Source of the DNA: Auriscalpium vulgare
Taxonomy: Eukaryota; Basidiomycota; Agaricomycetes; Russulales; Auriscalpiaceae
Assembly: GCA_019915015.1 (NCBI GenBank)
Contig: JAHBBC010000018.1
Coordinates: 434,001-498,000 of the forward strand
DNA length: 64,000 nucleotides
Direction of reading: 5' to 3'
In this document: one piece after another, positions 30,956 through 41,430 of the stretch
Layout: the number at the start of each line of letters is the position of its first letter
Numbering within the stretch: position 1 is the first letter of the stretch
Program-made: the position numbers and the translations under genes
The notes under the pieces: model-generated
What the model was told of the DNA's origin: nothing
Seen by the model: only the letters and a program-made list of their open reading frames with translations
Database searches by the model: none

Positions 30956-32634
30956 ATGCCCGATCCCGTCGCCCCACGACGCCTGCCCTCTATACTGCTA
31001 CTCTCGCTCGTCCCTGTCGCATCCTGGTTCGTCGTAAGGCCCCTAGTGAGCCCAATACCGCCTCTGCCAGCTCTCCATGTCTCCTTCGGCCTGTCCATCT
31101 TCGCGTTCGTCGGGACTCTATACCTCGTCCCTGCGCTCGGCCCGACGTTTGTCAAGGCAAACCTGAAGGGCCGCGACCTACTCAAAACATATAGCACGCC
31201 CATGTACGTGTCATAGCAATACACTGGTCTCTTTTCTTACAAACGAGGCAGACCGGAGAGTCTTGGGCTTGTATGCGCGTCCATCTACATATTGCTCCTT
31301 ATAATCTTCATACCATTCGCGTTCTCCTCAATCACTCTGAGTGACGCGTATACTGTCCACGAAGGCATTGTCATCAAAGAATTTCCGCATTACCAGGTGA
31401 GTAATGTGACATTCGTGCTGGTACGCTCGTGCTGACTGTACGAAGCTGTCCGTGTACCTTTCCTCCATCCTCTCCCTCCTCATCGCGACCATGCTCGGCC
31501 TTCTCGACGACATCTTCGACATCCGGTGGCGCCACAAAGTGCCCATTCCAATCATCGCATCTATTCCGCTGCTCATGGTGTACTACGCCGAGCGCGGTAA
31601 CACGCACATCGTCGTGCCCATCCCTCTGCGTCCGCTTCTGGGCACGCTACTCAACCTCGGCCCGCTATACTACCTCTATATGTCGCTCCTGTCGACATTT
31701 GCGACGAACAGTATCAACATCCTCGCGGGTATCAACGGAGCGGAGGCGTCGCAGGCCGTCGTCATAGCGCTTTCCGTGATCGCAAACGACCTACTCTACC
31801 TGCCCTGGCCGGCATACTTTCATATCCCGCTACACTTGTTGGGCGGTCAGGCGGATCTCGAGGTCGGCGGCGTGTGGCGTGCGGGTATGGCGTACGGCAG
31901 CACGCAGCTTGTAGAGCGCCATCTCTTCAGCCTGTATTTCATGCTACCGTTGGTGGGCGTCTGCGCTGGGTTCCTGTACCACAATTGGTGCGTGACGCGC
32001 TTGCCCTTCTGCTGCATATGTGCTGAGTGCATCACAGGTACCCTGCGCGCGCGTTCCCGGGTGACACACTGTGTTATGTGACCGGCATGGCCTTTGCGGT
32101 GGTCGGCATCCAGGCGCACTTCTCCAAGACGCTGCTCTTGTTCTTCCTGCCACAGATCTTCAACTTCGTGCTCTCCTGCCCGCAGCTGTTCGGCCTCGTG
32201 CCGTGCCCTCGCCATCGTGTACCCCGGTACGACTTTCTTTCCTTGTGTATGATCCTGATACGACTTCGCTTTTAGGTTCGACGCGGACACCAACCTCCTT
32301 CATCCATCCAAGGCGCTTTTCCTCCGGCCCCCGTCCCGTCTCGCCACCTTCGTCTTGCGTGTTCTTGCGGCCTTGGGACTCACCGAGCTCACCGTCCACC
32401 CACAGTCGGGCATTATCCTCGAAGCGACTAACCTCACCATTCTCAATTTCCTGCTTCTACGACTGGGGCCGATGGCGGAGAAGCGATTGGTGCAGACGTT
32501 GATAGCGACACAGGTGCGTCGAGATTGGTCATGTCTGGATTCTGCTCACCAGCGTCTAGGTCACCGGCAGTGTCGTCGCGTTCGCGGTGCGCTACGGGCT
32601 AGCCAACCTCGTGTACGATGGTGACCGGCGGTAG
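30956..32634 (+). CDS. ALG7: UDP-GlcNAc:dolichyl-phosphate GlcNAc-1-phosphotransferase
   Basis: Six exons (30956-31203, 31252-31396, 31446-31987, 32038-32226, 32276-32513, 32560-32634) give 478 codons. This ER membrane enzyme starts dolichol-linked oligosaccharide synthesis for N-glycosylation. Motifs of the family are complete: [22 protein letters not shown] with the metal-binding Asp pair, [13 protein letters not shown], and a late loop with PRFD. Many hydrophobic segments alternate through the length, fitting a polytopic membrane protein. The last exon is only 25 codons. It is divergent from the SET-Tad3 gene. Confidence 0.93.
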
Positions 32635-33241
32635 TCCGCCCCGTCGCTGTAGCCGTGGAGCTCCTTCCTGCGCGCTGATGGCTTCCGGACTGATCAACGG
32701 CACTCCGTGTGCCCGCACGGAGTGCATCTGCGTCCCGCCTGAAGCGGCGGGGACGTACCGGTTGAAGGCGGCGCCGGCGCGCGGCAGGTCGGCGCGCGTG
32801 CATCCTTGTCGAGTACATCTGTCGGTTTCTGCATATGATATCACTCGGGTGTGTCTTGTTCCTTTGATCAACGCGTGATTTGCTGCCTAGCCTTTGCACG
32901 CGAGTCACACGACGCTGCGAACGTCTGCCGCAGCTAATGCCGCGGGATGCACGTTGGGCCGCTCACGGCGTTAGAGCGTGTCCACCAATGCGGCGGTAAG
33001 GTACGATCGCTTCTCACTCAATATTTCGTGGCGCAGAGCAGAGTCGAGGCGTATATCGTGCGCGGAGGGCCGCCGCCGCGGGCGGGGTGAAGCGGAGGAA
33101 ACCTAGACTCGGCTAGAGTTGCGGGGTAGGGAATCACATGGCTTGCCTAATTAGGATCTACTCAGCTGAACAAAACTACCGCGCCCGCCCGCACTCCTGG
33201 ATTCCATCTTTCCCCTCTATTTCTTTCTAACGCTACCTGCC
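32635..33241. other. intergenic upstream of isocitrate lyase
   Basis: 607 bp with no supported gene and no TATA box. A CT-rich leader (about 33195-33240) precedes the lyase ATG. Confidence 0.5.
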
Positions 33242-35154
33242 ATGTCACAGCACGAGAAGGCCGCATTCCAGGCAGAGGTTGCGACGGTGGAGCAATGGTT
33301 CAAGGTACGTTGGGGTATGCACTCTCTACCGACAGGAGGTTCCTCAACATGTTGACACTTGCAGAGCCCCCGATTCTCAAAGACCAAGCGACCGTATACC
33401 GCCGCGCAGGTTGTCTCCAAGCGCGGGACGATCCCCATCTCCTACCCGTCGGACCTTCTGGGCAAGAAGGCGTATGCTTTATTCAGCGAGCACTTCAAGC
33501 GCGGCGAGCCCTCACATACCTACGGCGCGTAAGTCCACGCGTCATTGCGCGTCCGAAGACACCAGTCACTCACATCCGTTTTTAGTCTCGATCCTGTGCA
33601 AGTCACACAGATGGCGAAGTACCTGGAAACGGTGTATGTGTCTGGGTGGCAGTCGTCCAGCACGGCTTCGAGCACCAATGAGCCCGGGCCGGATCTGGCA
33701 GGTAAGCCAATCACGCTCATCTCGAAGGAACAGTCTCCAATGACGTTTATCAGACTACCCGTACAACACTGTGCCAAACAAGGTGGAGCATCTTTTCATG
33801 GCGCAGCTCTTCCACGACCGGAAGCAGCGCGAAGCTCGCTCGCGCCTTTCTGACAAGGAGCTCGCGTCGACCCCGCGCATCGACTACCTCCGTCCCATCA
33901 TCGCAGATGCCGATACCGGGCACGGCGGTATCACTGCGACGATGAAGCTCGCCAAGCTTTTCGTGGAGAAGGGCGCTGCGGGCGTCCATGTCGAAGACCA
34001 GGCTGCGGGCACCAAAAAATGCGGACACATGGCGGGCAAGGTCCTCGTGCCCATATCGGAGCACATCAACCGGCTCGTCGCTATCCGCCTCCAGTTCGAC
34101 ATCATGGGCGTGGAGAACCTGGTCATCGCGCGCACAGACTCCGAGGCGGCCACCCTGATCACGACGAACGTCGACGGGCGCGACCATGCGTTCATCCTCG
34201 GCGCGACCAACCCCGACTTGCGCTCTCTCGTCAGCGTCATGAACGAGGCCGAATCAAAGGGCGCGAACGGCGATGCCCTCCAGGCTGTCGAGGACAAGTG
34301 GCTGGAGGCTGCACGGCTGAAGCTTTTCTCCGAGGTGCTCTCCGACGCGCTCAAGGCTCAGACCAACGCCTCTCCAGCTACCCTGAGCAAGTTTGTCACG
34401 CGCATCGCACACGCGTCGTATCCCGACGCCATTACCATTGCTAAGACGGAGTTCGGCCTGAAGAACGTGCCGTTCTGGGACTGGGACCTCCCGCGGACGG
34501 TGGAGGGCTACTACCGCTACCAAGGCGGCACGCAGTGTGCGGTGAACCGCGCAGTGGCGTTCGCGCCATACGCCGATCTGCTCTGGATGGAGACGAAGAA
34601 GCCGATCCTCGCGCAGGCGAAGGAGTTCGCGGAAGGCGTGCACAGCGTGTTCCCCCAGCAGTGGCTCGCGTACAACCTGAGCCCGAGTTTCAACTGGGAG
34701 GCGGCGGGGCTCGGCGAGCAGGAGATGAAAGACTATGTCTGGCAGCTCGGGAAGCTTGGCTTCGTCTGGCAGTTCATCACGGTCTGTACTTCTTCTTCGC
34801 AGCGGTGTGGTCGAGAAGCTGATGCTCGGGGAATCTGGTAGCTTGGCGGCTTGCATTCGAACGGCTACATCTCGGATCTCTTCGCGCAAGCCTTCGCGAA
34901 GGAGGGCATGAAGGCGTATGTGGAGCTCATCCAACGCAAGGAGCGGGAGCTCGGCACGGATATCCTCACCCATCAGAAGGTATGTTTCCTCTGGCCTCTG
35001 CAAGTGAATGCGGCACTTGCTGACGAGATGTTATCAGTGGAGCGGTGCGGATTTTGTGGACAATCTGATGATGACGGTGACTGGCGGTGTCTCTTCGACA
35101 GCCGCCATGGGCAAGGGCGTCACAGAGGCGCAGTTCACAAAGAGCAAGCTATGA
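33242..35154 (+). CDS. ICL1: isocitrate lyase with peroxisomal SKL end
   Basis: Exons 33242-33304, 33365-33528, 33586-33701, 33754-34781, 34842-34979 and 35038-35154 give 541 codons. The enzyme splits isocitrate to succinate and glyoxylate in the glyoxylate cycle. The catalytic KKCGHMAGK motif has Cys204; other blocks are [42 protein letters not shown]-like FWDWDLPR and LSPSFNW. Length is normal for eukaryotic forms with the fungal insertion. The last three residues are Ser-Lys-Leu, a canonical type 1 peroxisomal targeting signal. Confidence 0.95.
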
Positions 35155-35558
35155 GTCCATGACTTCGTCAGCTTTTACATTGTATAGTATCGCATCCACA
35201 TATTGCATCTGGTGTAGAATATCGTTGGGCTCGTGTGTCTTCTGAGATCCCTAAACTTTGGATCGCGGAGACTCCTGTCGTGCACCATATAATCATTGGA
35301 AGAGTACACAGTACACTGCCAAGCGCATTGCCCCCGCGCAAACACCTACAGCCTACAAGGGAGCGTCCATACTCGGTCTACTGGAATTAAACTGGTTCAC
35401 GCCCTTGAATTACTTAGAGACGGATCCCTGTAATCAAGCGCCGTTCCCACGAGGTCTAGGCCTAGGTCGTCCATCCTCTTGAATGGAGGAGAGTTGATCG
35501 CCAGCTGACACCCACCTTGACCAACCGCCGAGCAACATTCTAACATTGATCGACTGGT
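35155..35558. other. intergenic, no gene seen
   Basis: 404 bp between convergent genes; AT-richer than the coding neighbours, with no feature recognised. Confidence 0.5.
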
Positions 35559-36091
35559 TTATTGCGCGACGTCTGCCATCTGCACACCCAGCGCCTTCAA
35601 AGAGTCCAATGCTTCCCGCTCGCGCGCCGAAGCGTTGCGTATATCCTCACGGGCGACTGCAAGCTTTTGCATCTCAAGTGGGATCTTGACCTTCAAATTG
35701 TCGCGCTGAACTTCGGCCCACATCTCGCGAACTTCGGCCCTGGACGGTTCTTGCGGCCGCGTGGAGGGGCCAGCCTCAGACTGCTCAGTCTCCACCGGGT
35801 TGCCATGGGCAAATCGTCGGGATCTGCGTTGCTCATTTCAAGTCTAGCCCGAGACGCTGGGAGGGTGTACTTACTCTGCGCCGGCGGGGACCGTGCTGGT
35901 CCACTCGAGTCCTCGCCGTCGCCGCTCTCGTTCCGCTGGGCATGTTCGTGCGCACCAGGTGCAGCAAATTCTATCGTCGCCAGGTCACTCTCCTCTGCAT
36001 CCTGATCGTCTGTTATGAACGTCAGCACAACACCGCAGTCGGTAGCATCTACACACCGTTGTCCTCCCTCTTTCGCTTCAGGGGCTGGCAC
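35559..36091 (-). CDS. hypothetical coiled-coil protein
   Basis: The 3' part (35559-35795) codes for a Glu/Arg-rich helix likely to form a coiled coil, with REMWAEVQRDNLKVKIPLEM and a second helix ALDSLKALGVQ. The 5' part, in another frame from 36091, contains DCGVVLTFITDDQDAEES. That phrase also appears in the decayed second copy near 40950 as DCNAMLTFITDSQDDAEEG, which supports that it is coding. A GTAAGT donor near 35872 links the two parts, but the exact acceptor and frame are not settled. Function unknown. Confidence 0.35.
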
Positions 36092-36500
36092 AGCTGTGAG
36101 GTCTCAGGTAGGGTTTCCACCTCTTCCCACCGGGTTAACGGAACTCGCATGTTAGTAATAGTTTCACCATGCAGAAAGAAACTGGAACCGTCGCTCAGGG
36201 CCTGCGGGAACATTCTCATATCCCGCGGTGTTCCCTGGCTCACGCACTGCAAGCGGTTGTAGGAAAAGGTAAGTAACCATGACTGCTCCGGTGGTGATGG
36301 TGATGGTAAGAAAGCTACTAGGGGTTTACAGTCTCGAGAGGAGCGGATGAGTACTTAAGTCGTAGGGTTCGGTTTTATGGGTTTCCCACGGCAACACTCC
36401 CCGGCGCGGCAGCTGCTACGCTTGCTCTCTCCTACAATGACCGCCATTCTCGACAAGTACAGAAGGTTCTGAAGGATGAGCCTTGACGTGGCATCTGCAT
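35632..36500. repeat. duplicated unit, copy A
   Basis: Matches about 40585-41430 in two blocks: 35632-36075 (coiled-coil gene) and 36365-36500 (promoter and first codons of the class 3 lipase). About 300 bp of unmatched sequence lies between the blocks. Confidence 0.7.
36437..36500 (+). pseudogene. 5' fragment of a class 3 lipase gene
   Basis: ATG at 36437 followed by TAILDKYRRF and a stop at 36470. The intact gene at 41369 has TAILDKYGRMSLDVASA. The shared sequence resumes (MSLDVASAS) in another frame after the stop and ends near 36500. The rest of the lipase is missing from this copy. Confidence 0.65.
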
Positions 36501-37640
36501 CGTCACGTTTCCCAGTGAGGCCCGTTGCATTCGAAATGACCACTGGTACCGCTGGCACCAAGGCCGAAGAGACGCCCGCCAGAATGGAAAAAACCCCAGA
36601 AAAAGTGACGTGCGAACGGCCTTGCAGAGGGTCGACACTGGCAGGTGCGGCGAGCGACCGCGCGACAGTAGCGGCGTGTAACAGGATGATGGCGCGCGCC
36701 GCGCTCAGAGAGCGCATCGTGTCCCAATCGATATGTCGAGTAGAGGAAAGAAAGTGGGTCGGCATTGAACCGTATACCGGAAGTAAGAAGGATGAGCATG
36801 ATTTAACAATCGAGATGCTAGTGCGACCACGCTCGATCACGACTGGCCACCCAGTGAGATCGTACTGGGCTGGAGAGACCACACCGGGACAAAAGATCAG
36901 TGCTAGAATCAGACGCGGTGTTAACACACTGACAATTTCCTTGGGAATTCGCCTCCATCTTGAACTTGAACTTGGTCACCGTCTACTTGGCCCTGGGTGG
37001 GAAGCTCGATCGCATCCTTTGGCCAAGGCCTATGCCTCACAGAATGCTTGGAGTAAAGAATTTCGTACCTTTCTTGGAGCAACATTTCTGCGCGAGTGCG
37101 ATTCAATTGCGCGTTCCTTCTTCAGCTGGCAGCGTCACTCACAATTTCCACGCCGTCGACATGGCCGCGAAACTGCCTCAAACCTTGATGCATGCGCCGC
37201 CACTCAACCTTTGAAAGCTTGAGGATAGGGACAGGCTCCGCAATGTCGAAGACGCGATGCTCTGGCAGTGGGATCCGGGCAGGCCGGGTTGCATGGTGAA
37301 ACTTGGCGTCCTCCTGAGCCTCCAGCTGGCACCTGCGCCGCGCGTACAGTGTAGTGGGGACATCCAATATGTCCGCACGCCTTGTCGGTATTGAGGGTCG
37401 ACGAGCGAGCGTCGAATGCGAAGCTTGAAGTTCAATATTTGTTGCCGCAGCCGTGGGAATGATGCGGTCATAGCGCTGCACCGTTCGTAAACGTTTAAAT
37501 TTAAACCTCTTTCTGCCTTTCACTTTACCTGGTCAAACCCGTCCGACGTGCTTTCTCGTCTCTCTAGTCTTGAACACTTGAAGACCGTTAGTCCCTGGAG
37601 AACAACCTGAATTCAAAGAGCGATGGCAGCAAACGTTCTG
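36501..37640. other. region with uncertain minus-strand frames
   Basis: An open minus-strand frame from 37523 to 37122 (starting MKGRKRFKFKRL, later KFHHATRPARIPLPEHRV) ends at a GTGAGT donor-like site. A possible following exon lies at 36921-37075. I see no family, and a plus-strand frame across 36476-37222 is equally long, so neither is called as a gene. Confidence 0.25.
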
Positions 37641-37649
37641 TTGCAGGAG

Positions 37650-38300
37650 CTTAGTACTACGCGGTGAACGGGCAGTCTTTTCGCCGCTCCCGAAGCCCAT
37701 ACTGACCGTGGAGGAGTGGGATTCCAAGGCGCCACTCAGCGAGATTGAGCCCAAGAGCGTCTGATAAAGCAAGTGGACAATGAAACCAACAGGATGCTCG
37801 ACGACTGGAGGTGCGTTGAGGAGGGTGGCGAGAGCCTGCAGGACTACGTGCGCCGCAATTATCACCTCGCGCTCGTCAACTTGCAGGACGCGATCAGCAC
37901 GAAGCTCGAGCACCATGTTGAACCATCAGGTCCGAGTCTCTCGTTCTCCAAATTGACTGCCTCTAGTACTTATGTGGGTAAGCGTGTCGACGTCTGTTTT
38001 GACTTCATCGAGCCACGCGTACGTCTGGTTTCTACGAATGTCTCTGTGCTACTGATAAGTTCTTCCTACTATCGAGAGGCCGAAGACTACCTCCTGCATT
38101 TTCAGCAACGCCTCACTCGCACGGTCCCGGTGATTGTTGCGAACTCGTTGCTCAACGACTTGTTCGTTTTGTTCGCCGGAAACTAAACACGTTAGTATCT
38201 CCTTGCATCGTATTTCGAACTCTTTCTGATAGTCGCGCCAGAGCATCGACCTGCACACCTGCGAGGCTCATCACGACGTTCGTCGACCGCGTGTATGCGC
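37650..38300 (+). pseudogene. COG3: COG3 (Golgi tethering complex subunit) gene fragment
   Basis: Two pieces of a COG3-like protein are visible in different frames. At 37655-37763 the frame reads SPLPKPILTVEEWDSKAPLS and soon stops. From about 37776 another frame reads NETNRMLDDWRCVEEGGESL, later RVDVCFDFIEPR and YREAEDYLLHFQQRLTR, ending at 38186. Sequence expected between these blocks is shortened, and the protein lacks everything after them. COG3 is an essential part of the conserved oligomeric Golgi complex, so a full copy should exist elsewhere. I read this as a broken duplicate or captured gene fragment. Confidence 0.6.
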
Positions 38301-38971
38301 ATCAAAGCAGCGTCAGGTTACTTGCGGCTCATGTATGGGCAGGCATACAGGGAAACTCTTCAGAAAGCTTCGAAGCTGAGCAGATTGTGCTTCACTCCTA
38401 ACTGATACCCTCGTCACAGTCACCACCACGCGCCGGCGCCGGCCGGCGTGAGCGTTATGGTCTAGGGTGGGCGATTCTTCCGTCACGTCGCTGAACGAGA
38501 TGCTGCAGAGCTGGCTCAGGCCCTGGGGTGTGCCCTCGCCGCACCCGATGGCAAACAAAGTCCACCGCGGGGTAGGTGCAGCAGTGGCTGGCAGCGAAAG
38601 AGAGGCCGTCGTGGGTGAGAGCCGTCGGAGTCCTGCCAGTGCGCACGGACTAGAATGGCGCGGCTGGGGCGCAACAAACAGGTGCGCGTTGATTGAAGGC
38701 TGGGGTGGGCGGGGTGCAGTGGCGTAGGCAAGGGGTGGACAGGGGTTTTGGGCGGGACCATACCGGAGGAATATCAATGAACGCGGACATCCGAGTCCGA
38801 GTTGTTTCACGGTTGGAGTGGCGGGCATATGGCGGGCCGCGGTAGCCTCCCTGAGAGTAAACAAAATCAAACCAGGCTGAGAATCAAACGACCGCAAAGG
38901 ATTCCACAAATAATTATTCAGCGTCAGATTTTGCAATAGCCAAAAAACAACAACGTGCGAGCACTCCATAT
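38301..38971. other. intergenic, no gene seen
   Basis: About 670 bp; open frames on both strands overlap each other with no recognisable product. Confidence 0.45.
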
Positions 38972-39958
38972 CTACTTGGTCTTTGCCGCCATGGCCTTCA
39001 AATCTTCCTTCGCCTCACGCTCGCGAGTCTTCCATTCCTGGACCTCGTTCTGCAAGGTTTCAATATGCCCCCTCAAAGATGCCTTCAGCTCTGCAAAGCT
39101 TTCGTTCATAGTTACCTTCTGTTCCAGCAAGGCCGCTTTCCTGTCGTCAGCCGCCCGCTGCTCCTTCTCCTCTGCCCGCTGCCGAACCTCCTTCAGCTCT
39201 TCCTTCAGCTGTTCCACCTCTTTCTGCAACTTCTCCTCTGCCCGCTGCCGCTCCTCCGCTGCTATCCGCCTCTCCTCCTTCAGCTCCTCCTTGAGCTGCT
39301 GTGCTGCCTTGACCTGCTCCTCGAGCCGTATCAGCGCCTCCGAGTCTCCAGCGGCCAAGACCCGAGGTTTGGACGACGGCGACCTGGGCACCCTAGCCGC
39401 GGGAGAGCTCGACCGCGCGACGGAGGGCTTGTTCTTGCCCGCATCGGACGCGTGCTGCATCCCATGCGGAGTGCTGGACACAGCACCGTTGAAGGATGGG
39501 ACGGATGCGCCTTGGGAGGACGTGTCGGACTGGGTACGGGTGTGAGAAGCTGGGACCGTGGTGCTGGAGAAGAAATCCGCGCCCGAGCTGCGGCGAGACA
39601 GGGCGCGGGAGGGGGAAGGTGCGGCAGCGAAGGCGGGAGTGAGGTCCATGTCCGCGCTGTCCTGGGAAAGGGAGAGCGGGGCACTGGAGGCGGTGGTGAG
39701 GTCCATGTCCACACTGCTCTGGGAGAGGGAGTGCGTGGCATTGGACGCGGAGGGAAGGCCAATTCCCGTGCCGGGGTGCTGGTGAGGAGAGCTGTCCGTG
39801 CCGTCGTAGCTGTCATCAGGTGCCGACCTGACTGCGAGAGTCGTTTCAGAGCCGCCGGTGGTGTTCGTGTTGAAGCTGTCGTCTTGTGAGGAGTCAGACG
39901 TTTCTGCGGCAAAAGGCACGGAAGGGCCGTCGATGTCGTCGTCTGTCGAGTAGTTCAT
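38972..39958 (-). CDS. Ser-rich protein with C-terminal coiled coil
   Basis: A single exon of 328 codons from the ATG at 39958 (MNYSTDDDIDG). An in-frame ATG at 40096 is rejected because a TATAAATA box (40096-40103) overlaps it. Residues 1-200 are Ser/Thr/Asp-rich and disordered-looking, with an imperfect repeat around SVDMDLTTASSAPLSLS and SADMDLTPA. From about residue 200 to the end the sequence is a long Glu/Lys/Arg/Gln heptad-like helix (LKEELKEERRIAAEERQRAE), a strong coiled-coil candidate. No family is recognised; a scaffold role is only a guess. Confidence 0.6.
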   Translation of the reverse strand: MNYSTDDDIDGPSVPFAAETSDSSQDDSFNTNTTGGSETTLAVRSAPDDSYDGTDSSPHQHPGTGIGLPSASNATHSLSQSSVDMDLTTASSAPLSLSQDSADMDLTPAFAAAPSPSRALSRRSSGADFFSSTTVPASHTRTQSDTSSQGASVPSFNGAVSSTPHGMQHASDAGKNKPSVARSSSPAARVPRSPSSKPRVLAAGDSEALIRLEEQVKAAQQLKEELKEERRIAAEERQRAEEKLQKEVEQLKEELKEVRQRAEEKEQRAADDRKAALLEQKVTMNESFAELKASLRGHIETLQNEVQEWKTREREAKEDLKAMAAKTK

Positions 39959-40095
39959 TTGTGCAGCGAGAGGGGAGGGGACAAGTGTGTTGCGTGCGTG
40001 GGCGCGGCGGCGGGGAGAGCGGTGTTTTGGATGTGCAGGGGCGCAGGGCAAGAGATGCGGTGCGATAGCGTAGACAGAATTCTGAGCGCGACGCA

Positions 40096-40103
40096 TATTT
40101 ATA
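40096..40103 (-). promoter_or_regulatory. TATA box (TATAAATA)
   Basis: Located about 140 bp before the preferred start at 39958 of the coiled-coil gene. Confidence 0.5.
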
Positions 40104-40584
40104 CAAGAGGAAGATCGATAGAGAGAAAGCGCGGTGCGAGTCGTGGCCTACACGAAGTCGTGAACGCTTTGATGACATAATATACGCGTCACGACTCGTG
40201 TAGATAACGTGTAATCTACTATATCTCATCAATCTAGCCGTGATCTCGCGGCGAACTCATCTTCTCTCCATCATCATGAGTACTTGAGTACCCAGCAGCA
40301 GCGCGTACGCAAGATCGTCTCTGTTCTGGACGCAGTTGACAAGCTAAAGTGCTCCTTATTCAACTCATTCTCCATTGCCTCCACAAGCCCCGAAATCTCT
40401 CAAATGCTCGTCGCAACTCCTTCGAGTCATGATACCTGTCTGCAGAGAGTTTGTTCTTCATCAAGTTGCTCAAACTCCAATCTTCAATGATCCAGAACAT
40501 TGTCGCGACAAGCCCGGCCCTTCTGCATCGCGGAGCAGGAGTCCTGAATGCCGTATATCACGGCAATCGCGCTCGCGCGCCTGC
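40104..40584. other. intergenic, no gene seen
   Basis: About 480 bp upstream of the coiled-coil gene and before duplicated copy B; no supported frame. Confidence 0.45.
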
Positions 40585-41430
40585 GCGTTGCGTATATCCT
40601 CACGGGCGACTGCAAGCTTTTGCATTTAAAGTGGAAGCTTGACTTTCGAATTATCACGCTGAACTTGAGCCCACATCTGGCGAACTTCGTCCCTTGACGG
40701 TTCTTGAGGCCGCGTGGTCCGTGGAGGGGCCAGCCTCAGTCTATTCAGTCTTCACTGGGTTGGGCAAATCGTCGGGATCTGCATTGCTCATTTCAAGCCT
40801 AGCTAGCCCGAAACGCTGGGAGAGTGAAATTACTCTGCACCGGTGGGGGTTCCACTCGAGTCCTCGCAGTACTTCGCGGCCCTGGATTCCACTGTCGCCA
40901 GTCTCTTGACCAGATGCCGCTCACCCTCCTCCGCATCGTCCTGACTGTCTGTTATAAACGTCAGCATGGCATTGCAGTCCGTAGAAGCCTACGCACCTTC
41001 GTCCTGCCTCTTTCGCTTTTGGCTTCGTTCCCTTTCTATCGCCCGGGAGTCCGGGAGAGCGGACGCTGTGCAGATGTCATACCGTTGTCCTGTTGGCAGT
41101 TGCGATACCGGAGTAGTCAGTTCGGCGGCGCCGTCTGCATAGACGCACCAACCCGCGCCGTGTGCGTCAATATCTTTGGCTCCCGCTCAAAGTAGGCGGT
41201 GGTGGAACTTGGAAGGTATATTGAACTTTGAAACTTTGAAACTTTGAAATTGCTCCAATAGCCCCATCCTGGGGTTAGGTTTTACTGGTTTCCCACGGCA
41301 ATCCTTCCCGCCCCAGCAGGCAGCTGCTCCAACTCGGACTACCATGTTCACGCCTGCTTTCTCCTACAATGACCGCCATTCTCGACAAGTACGGAAGAAT
41401 GAGCCTCGACGTGGCATCTGCAGCGACAAG
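40585..41430. repeat. duplicated unit, copy B
   Basis: Counterpart of 35632-36500. The coiled-coil gene part (about 40585-41010) is broken by stops in every frame here, while the lipase part is complete and continues to 43969. A short array of three AACTTTGA units lies at about 41224-41247. Confidence 0.7.

Noticed and set aside
22791..35154. A biosynthetic or catabolic gene cluster
   Set aside because: The genes here are unrelated housekeeping and carbohydrate enzymes with mixed orientation and no shared regulator, so a cluster is not supported.
36476..37222. 248-codon plus-strand frame beginning at the lipase fragment
   Set aside because: Only its first few residues resemble the lipase; the rest has no recognisable protein and overlaps equally long frames on the other strand.
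38313..38969. 218-codon minus-strand frame
   Set aside because: Pro/Arg-rich sequence with no motif and several competing frames; no splice-supported gene.
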